Assembly (NCBI GenBank): GCA_029690005.1 | Contig: CP121458.1 | Coordinates: forward strand, 4,731,872-4,795,871 | Reading direction: 5' to 3' | Source of the DNA: Prescottella defluvii | Lineage (GTDB): Bacteria; Actinomycetota; Actinomycetes; Mycobacteriales; Mycobacteriaceae | Length of the DNA: 64,000 bases | In this document: piece by piece, positions 12,364 through 22,169 of the stretch | Numbering within the stretch: the stretch's first letter is position 1 | Layout of the letters: each line of letters starts with the position of its first letter | The notes under the pieces: generated by a model | The model's input: only the letters and a program-made list of their open reading frames with translations | Told to the model about the DNA's origin: nothing | Databases searched by the model: none | Program-made: the position numbers and the translations under genes

Positions 12364-12963
12364 CTAACCGTGCAGTTCGACCCAGCAAGAGGCGAGATGA
12401 TCGTCGACCATCCCGGTGGCCTGCATAAGTGCATATGCCGTGGTCGGACCCACGAATCGGAAGCCTCGGCGCTTCAACTCGGCGGCCATCGCAGTGGACT
12501 CGGGAGTGATTGCGGGCACTTCCTCGACTCGCTCGTACCGCCGCGCGCGCCGCGGCGGGGCGAACGACCACAGCAGCGTGTCCAGGTCGGTGTCGGCCAG
12601 GTCCAGTACGGCGCGCGCGTTCGTGACGACGGCCTCGATCTTCGCCCGGTTGCGGACGATGCGGGCGTCGCCCAGGAGCCGCGCGACGTCGTCCTCGGTG
12701 AAGGCCGCCACGGCCTCCGGGTCGAAGCCGGCGAACACCTCCCGGAACGCTTCTCGCTTGCGCAGGATCGTGATCCACGACAGCCCCGACTGGAAGGCCT
12801 CGAGGGCCAGCCTCTCGAACAGTGCGTCGCGGCCGTGCAGCGGCTGCCCCCACTCGAAATCGTGGTAGTCGCTGTAGATTCGGGAGCCGTCGGTGTCGAC
12901 GGCCCACGGACAGCGCGTCCGCTCGTCCGACAACGAAATATCCTCCCCTGCAACCGCGCTCAT
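12364..12963 (-). CDS. tag: DNA-3-methyladenine glycosylase I
   Basis: A 199-residue TagA family enzyme. The N-terminal RCPWAVDTDGSRIYSDYHDF supplies the first zinc ligand, DFEWGQPLHGRDALFERLAL is the family signature, and the C-terminal TGMVDDHLASCW supplies the last His and Cys of the zinc snap. It removes 3-methyladenine from alkylated DNA. Its ATG overlaps the stop of the DivIVA-like gene (ATGA at 12963-12960), so the two are probably co-translated. Confidence 0.93.
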   Translation of the reverse strand: MSAVAGEDISLSDERTRCPWAVDTDGSRIYSDYHDFEWGQPLHGRDALFERLALEAFQSGLSWITILRKREAFREVFAGFDPEAVAAFTEDDVARLLGDARIVRNRAKIEAVVTNARAVLDLADTDLDTLLWSFAPPRRARRYERVEEVPAITPESTAMAAELKRRGFRFVGPTTAYALMQATGMVDDHLASCWVELHG

Positions 12964-13321
12964 CGGTCCACCTCCGCCTCGTCGGGACCGTCCGCCTCGT
13001 CGGGACCGTCCGCCTCGTCGGGGCCATCAGCCGCCCCGCGTCGATACGTTCCGCCAATTGCGCTCGCAGGGAATCGATCTCCTGACCGAGACGGTCGAGC
13101 GCCCAGTCCACCTCGCTGGCCTTGTAGCCGCGCAGCGTCTGCTGGAACCGCAGCGCGCGCACGTCGGCCCCGCTCACCCCTTCAGCGGGCAGCACTGTCG
13201 CGGCGGTACCCGCGGGCAGCGGCGGCAGTTCCTCGGAACGACCGAACACCGTGCTCGCGGCAAGGTAGAGCAGACCACCGACCAGCGCCATGATCACCAG
13301 GTACAGCAGGACCGTCAGCAT
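12960..13321 (-). CDS. DivIVA-domain membrane-anchored small protein (Rv1209-like, frameshifted)
   Basis: One N-terminal membrane helix (MLTVLLYLVIMALVGGLLYL) is followed by a DivIVA-like motif: VRALRFQQTLRGYKASEVDW then ALDRLGQEIDSLRAQL. Near 13035 one G is missing. Restoring it turns a basic nonsense tail into an acidic repeat, (ADGPDE)3-AEVDR, with a stop overlapping the tag start. The family is thought to act at the cell pole or in wall growth; no direct evidence exists here. Confidence 0.8.
12973..13026. repeat. Three 18-bp tandem repeats in the DivIVA-like gene
   Basis: TCCGCCTCGTCGGGACCG occurs at 12973 and 12991, with a third, slightly diverged copy at 13009. On the minus strand each unit encodes six residues (ADGPDE) of the C-terminal tail. 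Copy number is likely to vary by slippage. Confidence 0.9.
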
Positions 13322-13366
13322 GCCCCGATACTGTCACGAACCGCCGACATGCATCCCGGGGGCGGG

Positions 13367-14290
13367 TCAGGAACGGATCGTGTTCATCGGCGGGCGATCC
13401 GCGAGCGAGACGTCGGTTCTGGCCGGGACGAACGAGTCGCCGTCGGCGACGAACTGCGTCAGTCCGCCGCCGCTGTCCTCGACGCCGCACCGCCGCAGCA
13501 TCGTGCCGATGATCTGCCGGCTCATCACGCCGAGGTCGGACAGCGGCCGGTTGCGGTGCTTGCGCACCCCCAGGTTGACCTGTCCGATCGCGGCGAGCCC
13601 GAGTCGGTCGTAGGTGTCCAGAAGCAGGCCGATCTCGACGCCATAGCCTGGGGCGAACGGCACCGACGACAGCAGTTCACGGGTGCCGGCGTACTCGCCG
13701 CCGAGCGGCTGCAGCACGCACGTCAGCTCGGGGCGCAGCGCCGCGAGCATGGGCCGTGCGACGAGCTCGGTGACCCGGCCGCCGCCGTTGGCGTCCTCGG
13801 CGCCGCTCACCCTCAGCGGACGCCGGTAGTAGCCCTTGACCAGGTGAATCCCGTCCACCGTGAGCAGCGGGCCCAGCAGTTTGGGGACGAACGCCGGATC
13901 GGGGTCGACCAGGTCGGAGTCGACGAAGGCGATCAGGTCGCCGGTACTCGCGGCGATCGAACGCCACAGCACCTCGCCCTTGCCGGGCACGGGCGGCAGA
14001 CCCGGGACGGCGTCTTCACGGCTGATGACCGTCGCGCCGGCTGCGGCCGCCCGCTCGGCCGTTGCGTCGCACGAGCCCGAGTCGAGGACGATCAACTCGT
14101 CGACGAGCCCGCCCAGCAGCGGGTGGATGGTGTCCACGACGCCTGCGACGGTCTTCTCCTCGTCGAGTGCCGGCAGCACGACCGACACCGTGCGCCCCGC
14201 CTTGGCTCGCTCGAGTTCGGCGATGCTCCAGCACGGGTGATCCCAGCTGTTGGCGTCCGTCCAGGTGCGTGACGCTTCGGTGATGCTCAT
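13367..14290 (-). CDS. gpgS: Glucosyl-3-phosphoglycerate synthase
   Basis: A 307-residue GT81 enzyme. VVLPALDEEKTVAGVV begins the GT-A fold, GKGEVLWRSIAASTGDLIAF precedes FVDSDLVDPDP with the metal-binding D-X-D, and GYGVEIGLLLDTYDRLGL is C-terminal. It transfers glucose from UDP-glucose (or ADP-glucose) to 3-phosphoglycerate, the first step of methylglucose lipopolysaccharide synthesis. The ATG at 14290 overlaps the folP2 stop by four bases. Confidence 0.93.
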   Translation of the reverse strand: MSITEASRTWTDANSWDHPCWSIAELERAKAGRTVSVVLPALDEEKTVAGVVDTIHPLLGGLVDELIVLDSGSCDATAERAAAAGATVISREDAVPGLPPVPGKGEVLWRSIAASTGDLIAFVDSDLVDPDPAFVPKLLGPLLTVDGIHLVKGYYRRPLRVSGAEDANGGGRVTELVARPMLAALRPELTCVLQPLGGEYAGTRELLSSVPFAPGYGVEIGLLLDTYDRLGLAAIGQVNLGVRKHRNRPLSDLGVMSRQIIGTMLRRCGVEDSGGGLTQFVADGDSFVPARTDVSLADRPPMNTIRS

Positions 14291-15195
14291 GCCAACCCCC
14301 GTACTGTTCGAGCGGGTAGCCGAGAACCGAGGATCGCGGCGACCATGTCGACCACGCGCCGGGTCGAGGCAACCTCGTGGACGCGGAACACGCGAGCACC
14401 ACCGGCGGCCGCCAGCGCGGTCGCCGCGAGCGTGCCCTCCAACCTCTCGGCCAGTTCCACACCCAAAGTCTCCCCGACGAAGTCCTTGTCGCTCAGCGCC
14501 ATCAGGACGGGCCATCCGGTCTTAACGAGATCTTCCACGCGGCGCAACAATTCGAGCCCGTGAAAGGTGTTCTTCCCGAAATCGTGAGTCGGGTCGATCA
14601 GGATCGAGTCCGGCTTCACGCCCAGTCGGGCCGCGCGTTCGGCCGCCCGGACCACCTCGTCGACGACGTCGGCGACGACATCGGTGTAGCGGACCCGGTA
14701 CGGGCGGGTGCGCGGCACGGCGCCGCCGGTGTGCGAGCAGACGATTCCCGCGCCCAGTTCGGCGGCGACCTCCACGAGATGCGGGTCGGCGCCCGCCCAC
14801 GTGTCGTCGATCAGATCCGCGCCCTCGGCGCACGCGAGTCGTGCCACCTCACTGCGCCACGTGTCGACGCTGATGATCACGTCCGGGTGACGCGCACGGA
14901 TCGCCTCGACGAACGGGACCACGCGGCGGATCTCCTCGGCACTGTCGACGACGGCGCCCGGGCCCGCCTTGACCCCGCCGATGTCGACCAGGTCGGCGCC
15001 CTCGGTGACGGCGCGATCGACGGCCGCCATGGCCGCCTCGTCGCTGAACGTGGCGCCGCGGTCGTAGAACGAGTCCGGGGTGCGATTGACGATCGCCATC
15101 ACCAGTGCACGATCGGTCGCGACCGGCCTGCCACAGAGCGTGGGCAGGACGTGGCCGGGGGCCGAGGCGTCATCAGAGGCGGGGCGCGGTGCCAT
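14287..15195 (-). CDS. folP2: Dihydropteroate synthase homolog FolP2
   Basis: A 302-residue TIM-barrel protein with a DHPS-type signature, MAIVNRTPDSFYDRGATF, then DLVDIGGVKAGPG and ISVDTWRSEVA. In canonical DHPS the corresponding stretches read NVTPDSF-DGG and IGGESTRPG. The VKAGPG change is characteristic of the FolP2 paralog, which in mycobacteria lacks proven DHPS activity. The ATG at 15195 follows the fadD6 stop by 29 bp; the gene is coupled to gpgS. Confidence 0.88.
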   Translation of the reverse strand: MAPRPASDDASAPGHVLPTLCGRPVATDRALVMAIVNRTPDSFYDRGATFSDEAAMAAVDRAVTEGADLVDIGGVKAGPGAVVDSAEEIRRVVPFVEAIRARHPDVIISVDTWRSEVARLACAEGADLIDDTWAGADPHLVEVAAELGAGIVCSHTGGAVPRTRPYRVRYTDVVADVVDEVVRAAERAARLGVKPDSILIDPTHDFGKNTFHGLELLRRVEDLVKTGWPVLMALSDKDFVGETLGVELAERLEGTLAATALAAAGGARVFRVHEVASTRRVVDMVAAILGSRLPARTVRGLA

Positions 15196-15224
15196 GCCCC
15201 CATAGTCGCATGACGGGGATCGCA

Positions 15225-17001
15225 CTACGCCCTGGGAGCATTCCCCTCGGCGACCTGCCGCACGTAGTCGTCGTAGGCGGGCACGTAGCCGTCGGCTCGG
15301 CCGGCCAACACGTACAGTCGGTCGACGCTCGCGGAATACCCCTCCTCGCGCAGTCCCACCTTGCGGCTCTTGAACGTCGAGGTCGTCTCGAGCGACTCGA
15401 CCACCCGGACGAACAGCGGAATCGCGTACACGGGTAGCCGGTCGAACAGTTCCTTCGCGAGCAGCTCGCCGTCGAACTCGTGTCCCGGGTGCACTGTCAC
15501 CGCCGCCATGCCCGCCTTGCCGTCGGTTCCGGGCACCGCGACGCCGTACACGACGGACTCGTCGATCGCGGGATGCGCCGACAGCGCACCCTCGACCTCG
15601 GTCGTGGCGACGTTCTCGCCCTTCCACCGGAACGTGTCCCCCAGTCGGTCGACGAACGCGACGTGCATGAATCCCTGGCGGCGCACGAGGTCCCCGGTGT
15701 CGAACCAGCAGTCGCCGTCCTTGAAACCGTCTCGGACGAGCTTCTTTTCGCTGGCGTCGGGATCGGTGTACCCGTCGAACGGCGCCCGGTCGGTGACCTT
15801 CGACAGCAGCAGCCCCACCTCACCGGCGTCGACCCGCCGCAGGCGTCCGGCCGAATCCCGGCGGGCCCGGCCGGTTTCGGGGTCGAACTCGACCACCGCG
15901 TAGGGCAGCGGGCAGATGCCGGCGGTGCGTTCGACACCGAGCGCGTTGACGAAGGCGATGTTGCATTCACTCGCACCGTAGAACTCGGCGACCCGGTCGA
16001 TGCCGAATCGCTCGGTGAACTCGGTCCAGATCTCCGGCCGCAGGCCGTTTCCGACGATCAGACGGATGTCGTTGTCACGGTCGGAGGGCTTGGGCGGCTG
16101 GTTGAGCAGGTACCGGCACACCTCGCCGATGTAGACGAAGGCGGTGGCGCCGTTGGCCTTCGCGTCGTCCCAGAACCGGGACGCGGAGAAGGTGCGCCCG
16201 ATGGCGAAGGTGGCACCGGACGACAGCACCGACGACAGCGACACCGTGAGCGCGTTGTTGTGGTAGAGCGGCAGCGCGCAGTAGAGAGTGTCGCTGCGGC
16301 GCAGGCGAACTCCCATCGCACCGAGTCCGGACATGCTCTTGAGCCAGCGGAAGTGACTCATCAGACTCGCCTTGGGCAGCCCCGTCGTGCCCGAAGTGAA
16401 GATGTAGAACGCCCGGTCCTTGCCCTGGATACGCTCACACACAGCAGGATTCGACGAATCCGCGGACTCGGCGGTCGGCCTCGAGTTCGGCGCCCTGGAG
16501 CACGGTCTCGGCATGTGGATCGCCGTCGAGCGACACGATCGCCTCGCCGCACTCCTCCCCCACGACGAGAACCCGGCTGTCCAGCAACGACAGGCTGTGC
16601 GCGAGGACGTCGCCGCGCTGGTTGTGGTTCAACATCCCCGCGATCGCACCGAGCTTGACGACCGCGAGTGTCACCAGCAGCGTCTCGGGCCGGTTCTTCA
16701 TGAGGATCCCGACGACGTCGCCGTGCCGCACGCCGCGGCGCGCGAGGACGTCGGCGTACCGGTTCACCCGGGCGTTCGCGTCACCGTAGGTGATGCACGC
16801 GCCCTCGAATCGGATGAACGGATGGTGTGGTTGCCGCCGAGCCAAATCCTGGAAGACCCGCCCGATCGAGAGGCGACTGTCCGGCGTGCGGGTCAACCCC
16901 AGCGCCCCACGCGCCAGGCTGGGAAGCTCGGTCGCCATCCGCGGGAGTTGCAGCGCCAGCTGCACGAGACCGATGGTCGGGGCGGTGGCGTGGGAACTCA
17001 T
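15225..17001 (-). CDS. fadD6: Long-chain fatty-acid-CoA ligase FadD6 (frameshifted)
   Basis: An FATP/very-long-chain acyl-CoA synthetase type enzyme. The N-terminal half has HPFIRFEGACITYGDANAR and VGILMKNRPETLL. The AMP-binding loop is FYIFTSGTTGLPKA, with FYGASECNIAF, WFDTGDLVRRQGF and a C-terminal TSTFKSRKVGL. The frame changes near 16478 (one extra C, or two bases missing), between LEAD and AESADSSNPAVCERIQ. Start chosen: ATG 17001, with AGAAGG six bases upstream; ATG 17007 is the alternative. It activates fatty acids to CoA esters. Confidence 0.88.
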
Positions 17002-17091
17002 CGGCATCCTTCTGGGGAGGGGTACGGGGCGGTTCTTACTCCACAGTAACCTTTGCGCCCCGTCCCCGGAACCCCTCGAAGGGAACCACTT

Positions 17092-17649
17092 TCAGCGCGT
17101 GCAGGCGTCCAGCGCGGCCTCGACATCGCCCGTGACGATCAGGCCGTCCAGCGCGCGCTGGGCCACGAAGCCCTGCGCCTTCAGCCCCTCGAGCCAATGC
17201 AGCAGCCCCCGGAAGTGGTCCACCGGATCGAGCATCACCACCGGCTTCTCGTGCATCCCGAGGTATCCCGCCGTCCACGTCTCGAACAGCTCCTCGAGCG
17301 TGCCGATGCCGCCGGGGAGGGTGATGAACGCGTCGGCGCGGTCCTCCATGATCTTCTTGCGTTCACGCATCGTGTCGGTGACGATCAGCTCGTCCGCGTC
17401 GACGTCGGCAACCTCCCTGTGCACCAGAGCTTTCGGGATGACACCGATGGTCCATCCGCCGGCCTCGCGGGCCGCCTGCGCGACGGCGCCCATCATCGAG
17501 ACGTTGCCACCACCGGAAACCAGTTGCCATCCACGGCGACCGATCGCGGTGCCCACCGCCGCGGCCAACTCCAGGAACTGCGCATCCACCGGGCCCGACG
17601 CGCAGTACACACAGACGGCGAACTTCTCGCCGGACGTCTCGGCGCTCAC
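17092..17649 (-). CDS. LOG family nucleotide hydrolase, short form
   Basis: A protein of about 185 residues with both LOG motifs: GWQLVSGGGNVSMMGAVAQA and TLPGGIGTLEELFETWT. LOG proteins cleave cytokinin riboside 5'-monophosphates and probably other nucleotides into base and ribose-5-phosphate; Rv1205 is the mycobacterial counterpart. The start overlaps the stop of a second LOG gene (GTGA at 17649-17646); GTG 17652 is equally possible. Confidence 0.88.
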   Translation of the reverse strand: MSAETSGEKFAVCVYCASGPVDAQFLELAAAVGTAIGRRGWQLVSGGGNVSMMGAVAQAAREAGGWTIGVIPKALVHREVADVDADELIVTDTMRERKKIMEDRADAFITLPGGIGTLEELFETWTAGYLGMHEKPVVMLDPVDHFRGLLHWLEGLKAQGFVAQRALDGLIVTGDVEAALDACTR

Positions 17650-18455
17650 CACTCGTCCTCGTCGCCCAGGAGTGCCGCCTCGTCGACGCCCTGCTGGGAC
17701 TCGACGACGATGCGCACCACCTCGTCGATGCTGTCGGTGACGTGGATCAGATCGATGTCGCCCGGCGAGATCTTGCCGGACGGCTCGATGACGCCGCGCA
17801 GCCAGTCCACGAGCCCGGACCAGAATTCGGTGCCGACCAGGATGATCGGGAACCTGGTGATCTTGCGCGTCTGGACCAGGGTCAGCGCCTCGAACAGCTC
17901 GTCGAGCGTGCCGAACCCGCCGGGCAGGCAGATGAACGCCTGCGAGTACTTCACGAACATCGTTTTGCGGGCGAAGAAGTAGCGGAAGTTGATGCCGAGG
18001 TCGACCCAGTCGTTGAGACGCTGCTCGAACGGCAGCTCGATGCCGAGCCCGATCGAATAGCCACCGCTCTCACTGGCACCGCGGTTCGCGCCCTCCATGA
18101 CGCCGGGACCGCCACCGGTGATGACCGCGAAACCGGCCTGCACCAGGGCGGCGGCGAGTGCGCGGGCCGTTCCGTACTCTGCCGAGTCCTCGGGGGTGCG
18201 CGCAGAACCGAACACCGTGACCGCGCGCGGCACCTCCGCGAGCGCACCGAACCCTTCGACGAACTCGCTCTGGATGCGCAGCACCCGCCACGGGTCGGTG
18301 TGAACCCAGTCGGTGGGGCCACGCTGATCGAGCAGTCGCCGGTCGGCCGTCGTGACCTCGGCCTTGCGGTCGCGCCGCAGCATGACCGGGCCGCGATGCT
18401 TCACCGAGGCGGCGGCGCGCCGGGCCGCCTCCCCGGTCTTCCTCTCAGGTGCCAT
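17646..18455 (-). CDS. LOG family protein, long form (TIGR00730-like)
   Basis: A 269-residue paralog with a basic N-terminal extension of about 75 residues. It has VTVFGSARTPEDSAEYG, VITGGGPGVMEGANRGASES and ICLPGGFGTLDELFEALTL. The two LOG genes overlap and are co-transcribed with dapE (18 bp upstream). The tandem pair suggests different substrates; no function can be assigned from sequence beyond nucleotide phosphoribohydrolase-like. Confidence 0.88.
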   Translation of the reverse strand: MAPERKTGEAARRAAASVKHRGPVMLRRDRKAEVTTADRRLLDQRGPTDWVHTDPWRVLRIQSEFVEGFGALAEVPRAVTVFGSARTPEDSAEYGTARALAAALVQAGFAVITGGGPGVMEGANRGASESGGYSIGLGIELPFEQRLNDWVDLGINFRYFFARKTMFVKYSQAFICLPGGFGTLDELFEALTLVQTRKITRFPIILVGTEFWSGLVDWLRGVIEPSGKISPGDIDLIHVTDSIDEVVRIVVESQQGVDEAALLGDEDEW

Positions 18456-18473
18456 GCGGCCAAGGCTAGGCGT

Positions 18474-19571
18474 TTACGCGCTCAGGTACCCACGCAGCAC
18501 GCGCGTCACGTCGGTGATCTGGTGGACGGGGACGTGCTCGTCCCGCTTGTGGGCGAGGTTCGGGTCGCCGGGACCGTAGTTGACCGCGGGAATCCCCAGC
18601 GCCGAGAAGCGCGAGACGTCCGTCCAGCCGTACTTGGCGCGGTACTGCCCGCCTGCCGCATCGATCAGTGCCGCGGCCGCGGGATGCGACAGGCCCGGCA
18701 GTGCGCCCGCGGAACTGTCGGTGACCTCGAACCCCAGCTCGAGGCCACCCAGTGCCGACGGATCGAAGATCTCCCGGACATGGTCGATCGCCTGCTCGAC
18801 GCTGCGGTCGGGCGCGAACCGGAAGTTGACGTCCATTTCCGCGGCGTCGGGCACGACGTTGCCGGCTACACCGCCGGAGATCCGCACCGCGGACAGCCCC
18901 TCCCGGTAGACGCAGCCGTCGATGTCGACCGACCGGGCCTCGTACGCCGACAGCCGCGCGAGCGCCGGCGCGAACTTGTGGATCGCGTTGTCGCCCAGCC
19001 ACGAACGCGCCGAGTGGGCACGCGTGCCGGACGCCGTCAGCCGCACTCGCAGCGTGCCCTGGCAGCCGGCCTCGATGAAACCGCCCGTCGGCTCGCCGAG
19101 GATCGCGACGTCGGCACGCAGCCACTCCGGGAGTTCGCGCTCGATCCGGCCGAGCCCGTTGTACTGCGCCGCGATCTCCTCGCAGTCGTAGAACACCAGC
19201 GTCAGATCGTGGGCGAGATCCGAGACGGTCGCCGCGAGATGCAGGAACACCGCGTCGCCGGACTTCATGTCGACGGTGCCGCAGCCGTGCAACAGGTCGC
19301 CCCGCTCGTCGGACGTGCGGCGGCTGGGCACGTTGTCGGCGATCGGCACGGTGTCGAGGTGTCCGGCGAGCATGACGCGACTGGGCAGCCCGCGGTTCGT
19401 GCGGGCCAGCACCGCGTTGCCGCTGCGGATCACCTCGAACCCCGAGGTCTGCTCCCGCAGCGCGGCCTCGACGACGTCCGCGATGACGGCCTCGTCCTGC
19501 GACACACTCGGAATGTCCACCAAGGCGGCGGTGAGATCGATGGGGTCGGCGTGCAGATCGAGAAGGCTCAC
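18474..19571 (-). CDS. dapE: Succinyl-diaminopimelate desuccinylase
   Basis: A 365-residue M20-family metallohydrolase. Zinc ligands are visible in [30 protein letters not shown] and [15 protein letters not shown] (general base EE), with a later His in [14 protein letters not shown]. It releases LL-diaminopimelate from N-succinyl-LL-DAP in lysine and peptidoglycan synthesis. It is divergent from dapD, with 118 bp between starts. The GTG start is at 19571. Confidence 0.93.
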   Translation of the reverse strand: MSLLDLHADPIDLTAALVDIPSVSQDEAVIADVVEAALREQTSGFEVIRSGNAVLARTNRGLPSRVMLAGHLDTVPIADNVPSRRTSDERGDLLHGCGTVDMKSGDAVFLHLAATVSDLAHDLTLVFYDCEEIAAQYNGLGRIERELPEWLRADVAILGEPTGGFIEAGCQGTLRVRLTASGTRAHSARSWLGDNAIHKFAPALARLSAYEARSVDIDGCVYREGLSAVRISGGVAGNVVPDAAEMDVNFRFAPDRSVEQAIDHVREIFDPSALGGLELGFEVTDSSAGALPGLSHPAAAALIDAAGGQYRAKYGWTDVSRFSALGIPAVNYGPGDPNLAHKRDEHVPVHQITDVTRVLRGYLSA

Positions 19572-19675
19572 CGCTCCAGACTAGGGCCCGCCGGGCCGCC
19601 GCGGCCGACCGGTCGGAACGCGTGCCCCGGGCCGCGATCGGCTCACCACGTCCGGAACGTGTCCACCCACTCGCG

Positions 19676-19681
19676 TAACCT
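19676..19681 (+). promoter_or_regulatory. -10 element of a leaderless dapD promoter
   Basis: TAACCT lies eight bases ahead of the dapD GTG at 19690, and no ribosome-binding site is visible, so the mRNA is probably leaderless. Confidence 0.5.
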
Positions 19682-19689
19682 GTGCATCC

Positions 19690-20643
19690 GTGAGTGCACA
19701 GGGAGCATCTGCAGTAGGCGTCGCCAACGTGACCGAGTCCGGCACGGTTCTCGACACCTGGTACCCCGCCCCCGAACTGGGCGAATACCAGGAGAACGGA
19801 ACCGTCGCGCTCGAGGGCACCGACATCCCGTCGGACCTCGCGCTGCTCGCCGGTCACGACGAGGCGCGCGAGGTCAAGCAGGTCGTGGTGCGCACGACCA
19901 TCGCCGATCTGTCCGCGGCGCCGGTGGACGCGCACGACGCGTACCTGCGCCTGCACCTGCTGTCGCACCGCCTGGTCGCGCCCCACTCGATCAACCTCGA
20001 CGGAATCTTCGGTCTGCTGGCCAACGTCGTGTGGACCAACTTCGGACCGTGCGCGGTCGACGGCTTCGAACTGGTGCGCTCGCGCCTGCGGATCCGCGGC
20101 CCGGTGACCGTGTTCGGCGTGGACAAGTTCCCGCGCATGGTCGACTACGTCGTCCCGTCGGGCGTCCGCATCGCCGACGCCGACCGGGTCCGCCTGGGCG
20201 CCCACCTGGCGAGCGGCACCACCGTCATGCACGAGGGCTTCGTGAACTTCAATGCCGGCACGCTCGGCAGCTCGATGGTCGAGGGCCGCATCTCGGCGGG
20301 CGTCGTCGTCGGTGACGGCTCCGACGTCGGTGGCGGCGCCTCGATCATGGGCACCCTGTCGGGCGGCGGCAAGCAGGTCATCTCGGTCGGCGAGCGCTGC
20401 CTGCTCGGCGCCAACGCCGGCCTGGGGATCTCGCTCGGCAACGACTGCGTGGTCGAGGCGGGCCTCTACATCACCGCCGGCACCAAGGTCACCGGCCCCG
20501 ACGGCACCGTCGTCAAGGCCGCCGACCTCAGTGGCCAGTCGAACATCCTGTTCCGCCGCAACTCCGTCTCCGGCGCGGTCGAGGTCGTCCCGTGGAAGGG
20601 CACCGGCGTGGAACTGAACGCAGCACTGCACGCCAACGACTGA
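19690..20643 (+). CDS. dapD: Tetrahydrodipicolinate N-succinyltransferase
   Basis: A 317-residue actinobacterial DapD with a left-handed beta-helix. Hexapeptide repeats run from about residue 160 ([18 protein letters not shown]) to 270, and the signature [16 protein letters not shown] is followed by [14 protein letters not shown]. It transfers succinyl from succinyl-CoA to tetrahydrodipicolinate. Together with divergent dapE and distant dapC (33.5 kb), this window holds three steps of the succinylase DAP route. Confidence 0.94.
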   Translation: MSAQGASAVGVANVTESGTVLDTWYPAPELGEYQENGTVALEGTDIPSDLALLAGHDEAREVKQVVVRTTIADLSAAPVDAHDAYLRLHLLSHRLVAPHSINLDGIFGLLANVVWTNFGPCAVDGFELVRSRLRIRGPVTVFGVDKFPRMVDYVVPSGVRIADADRVRLGAHLASGTTVMHEGFVNFNAGTLGSSMVEGRISAGVVVGDGSDVGGGASIMGTLSGGGKQVISVGERCLLGANAGLGISLGNDCVVEAGLYITAGTKVTGPDGTVVKAADLSGQSNILFRRNSVSGAVEVVPWKGTGVELNAALHAND

Positions 20644-20654
20644 TTCCAAGGCTT

Positions 20655-22043
20655 GTGAGCTCCACCGAAAACCCAGTCCGATTAGGGCACGGCCTCAAGG
20701 TCCGTCATCTGACGATGATGGGCCTGGGGTCCGCCATCGGCGCCGGTCTCTTCCTGGGGACCGGCGTCGGGATCGCGAAGGCAGGCCCCGCGGTCCTCGT
20801 TTCCTACGTGATCGCCGGTTTCGTCGTGGTGTGCGTGATGCGCATGCTCGGCGAGATGGGCGCCGCTCTGCCTGCGAGCGGATCCTTCTCGCACTACGCG
20901 CGCATCGGCATCGGCGAGTGGGCCGGCTTCGTCATGGGCTGGCTGTACTGGTTCATGCTGATCATGGTCCTCGGCGCCGAAATCACCGGCGCGTCGGCGA
21001 TCGTGAACGACTGGCTGCCCGGCGTGCCGCAGTGGGTCGTCGCGCTGGTGTTCGTGACCTTCTTCGCGGTCGTGAACCTCGCGAAGGTCAGCAACTTCGG
21101 CGAGTTCGAGTTCTGGTTCGCGGCACTCAAGGTCGCCGCCATCATCGGCTTCCTCGTCATCGGCGTGCTGCTCGTCTTCGGCCTGCTTCCCGGCACCGAG
21201 CCGGTCGGGTTCACCCACTTCCTCGGCGACGGCGGGTTCATGCCCAACGGCTTCGCCGGGATCGCCGCGGGCCTGCTGGTGGTGGCGTTCGCGTTCGGCG
21301 GCATCGAGATCGTCACGATCGCCGCGGCCGAGTCCGAGCACCCCGAACGGTCGATCGCAACGGCCGTCCGCACCGTCATGTGGCGGATCAGCGTCTTCTA
21401 CATCGGCGCGATCGCGATCATGGTCTTCGTACTGCCGTGGGACGACCCCGAACTCCAGAACGGCCCCTTCGTCGCGGTCCTGGAGAAGGCGAACATCCCG
21501 TACGTCTCCGGCCTCATGGAACTGGTCGTGGTCATCGCGCTGCTGTCCGCGTTCAACGCGAACGTCTACGGCACCTCGCGCATGGCGTTCTCGCTGGCCC
21601 GCCGCAACGACGGACCGGCGGCACTCGCAAAGCTGTCCAGGTCCGGAGTCCCCACCAACGCGGTGCTGCTGTCGGTCTTCTTCGGTTTCGTCAGTGTCCT
21701 GCTGAACTGGCTGCTGCCCGATTCGCTGCTCGGCATCCTGCTCAACGCCGTCGGCGCAGCGCTGCTGGTGGTCTGGGTGTTCATCGTGATCGCCCACATA
21801 CGACTGCGGCCACGCCTCGAGCGCGAGGGCAAGCTGACGGTCCGGATGTGGCTGTTCCCGTACCTCAGCTACCTCACCCTGGCACTGCTCGCCGGCTTCG
21901 TCGTGCTGATGGCGTTCGACAACGACGCACGTGAGCAGTTGATTTCCACAGCGGTGTTGTTCCTCGTGATCCTCGTCCTCGCGGTGATCAATTCGCGACG
22001 CCGCGCGAGGAAGGCCGCGGCCGCGGTGGAGACCACGAGCTAG
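20655..22043 (+). CDS. APC superfamily amino acid permease (GabP/ProY type)
   Basis: A 462-residue protein with about 12 membrane helices. The N-terminal LKVRHLTMMGLGSAIGAGLF and GPAVLVSYVIAGFVV are the AAT-family signature, and AFAFGGIEIVTIAAAESEHP lies in the sixth helix region. It imports an amino acid or GABA by proton symport; the substrate is not resolvable. The GTG start at 20655 has AAGG four bases upstream and lies 11 bp after dapD, suggesting co-transcription. Confidence 0.85.
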   Translation: MSSTENPVRLGHGLKVRHLTMMGLGSAIGAGLFLGTGVGIAKAGPAVLVSYVIAGFVVVCVMRMLGEMGAALPASGSFSHYARIGIGEWAGFVMGWLYWFMLIMVLGAEITGASAIVNDWLPGVPQWVVALVFVTFFAVVNLAKVSNFGEFEFWFAALKVAAIIGFLVIGVLLVFGLLPGTEPVGFTHFLGDGGFMPNGFAGIAAGLLVVAFAFGGIEIVTIAAAESEHPERSIATAVRTVMWRISVFYIGAIAIMVFVLPWDDPELQNGPFVAVLEKANIPYVSGLMELVVVIALLSAFNANVYGTSRMAFSLARRNDGPAALAKLSRSGVPTNAVLLSVFFGFVSVLLNWLLPDSLLGILLNAVGAALLVVWVFIVIAHIRLRPRLEREGKLTVRMWLFPYLSYLTLALLAGFVVLMAFDNDAREQLISTAVLFLVILVLAVINSRRRARKAAAAVETTS

Positions 22044-22169
22044 CCTCGGGCAGCGCCCACCGTGATGTCGGCGGATCTTGTCGCGCGGGCGGTGTTCGCG
22101 TTTTCCGTGTGCGCGGTGGATGTACTTGCTAACCTCCCGCCGACAAATCGAGTCGACAAGGGGGCGCGA

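Noticed and set aside
12973..13026. Three short tandem repeats considered as a CRISPR-like or integration repeat
   Set aside because: They are contiguous 18-bp units without spacers, in frame, encoding an ADGPDE repeat.
14287..15195. folP2 considered as the main folate-pathway DHPS
   Set aside because: The GGVKAGPG substitution and its position beside gpgS indicate the FolP2 paralog; folP1 normally lies with folE/folB/folK, absent here.
17742..20315. Very long open frame (over 850 codons) on the plus strand
   Set aside because: It is antisense to the LOG and dapE genes and crosses dapD out of frame. Its composition (Arg/Gly/Asp/His-rich, no motifs) is typical of a high-GC shadow frame.
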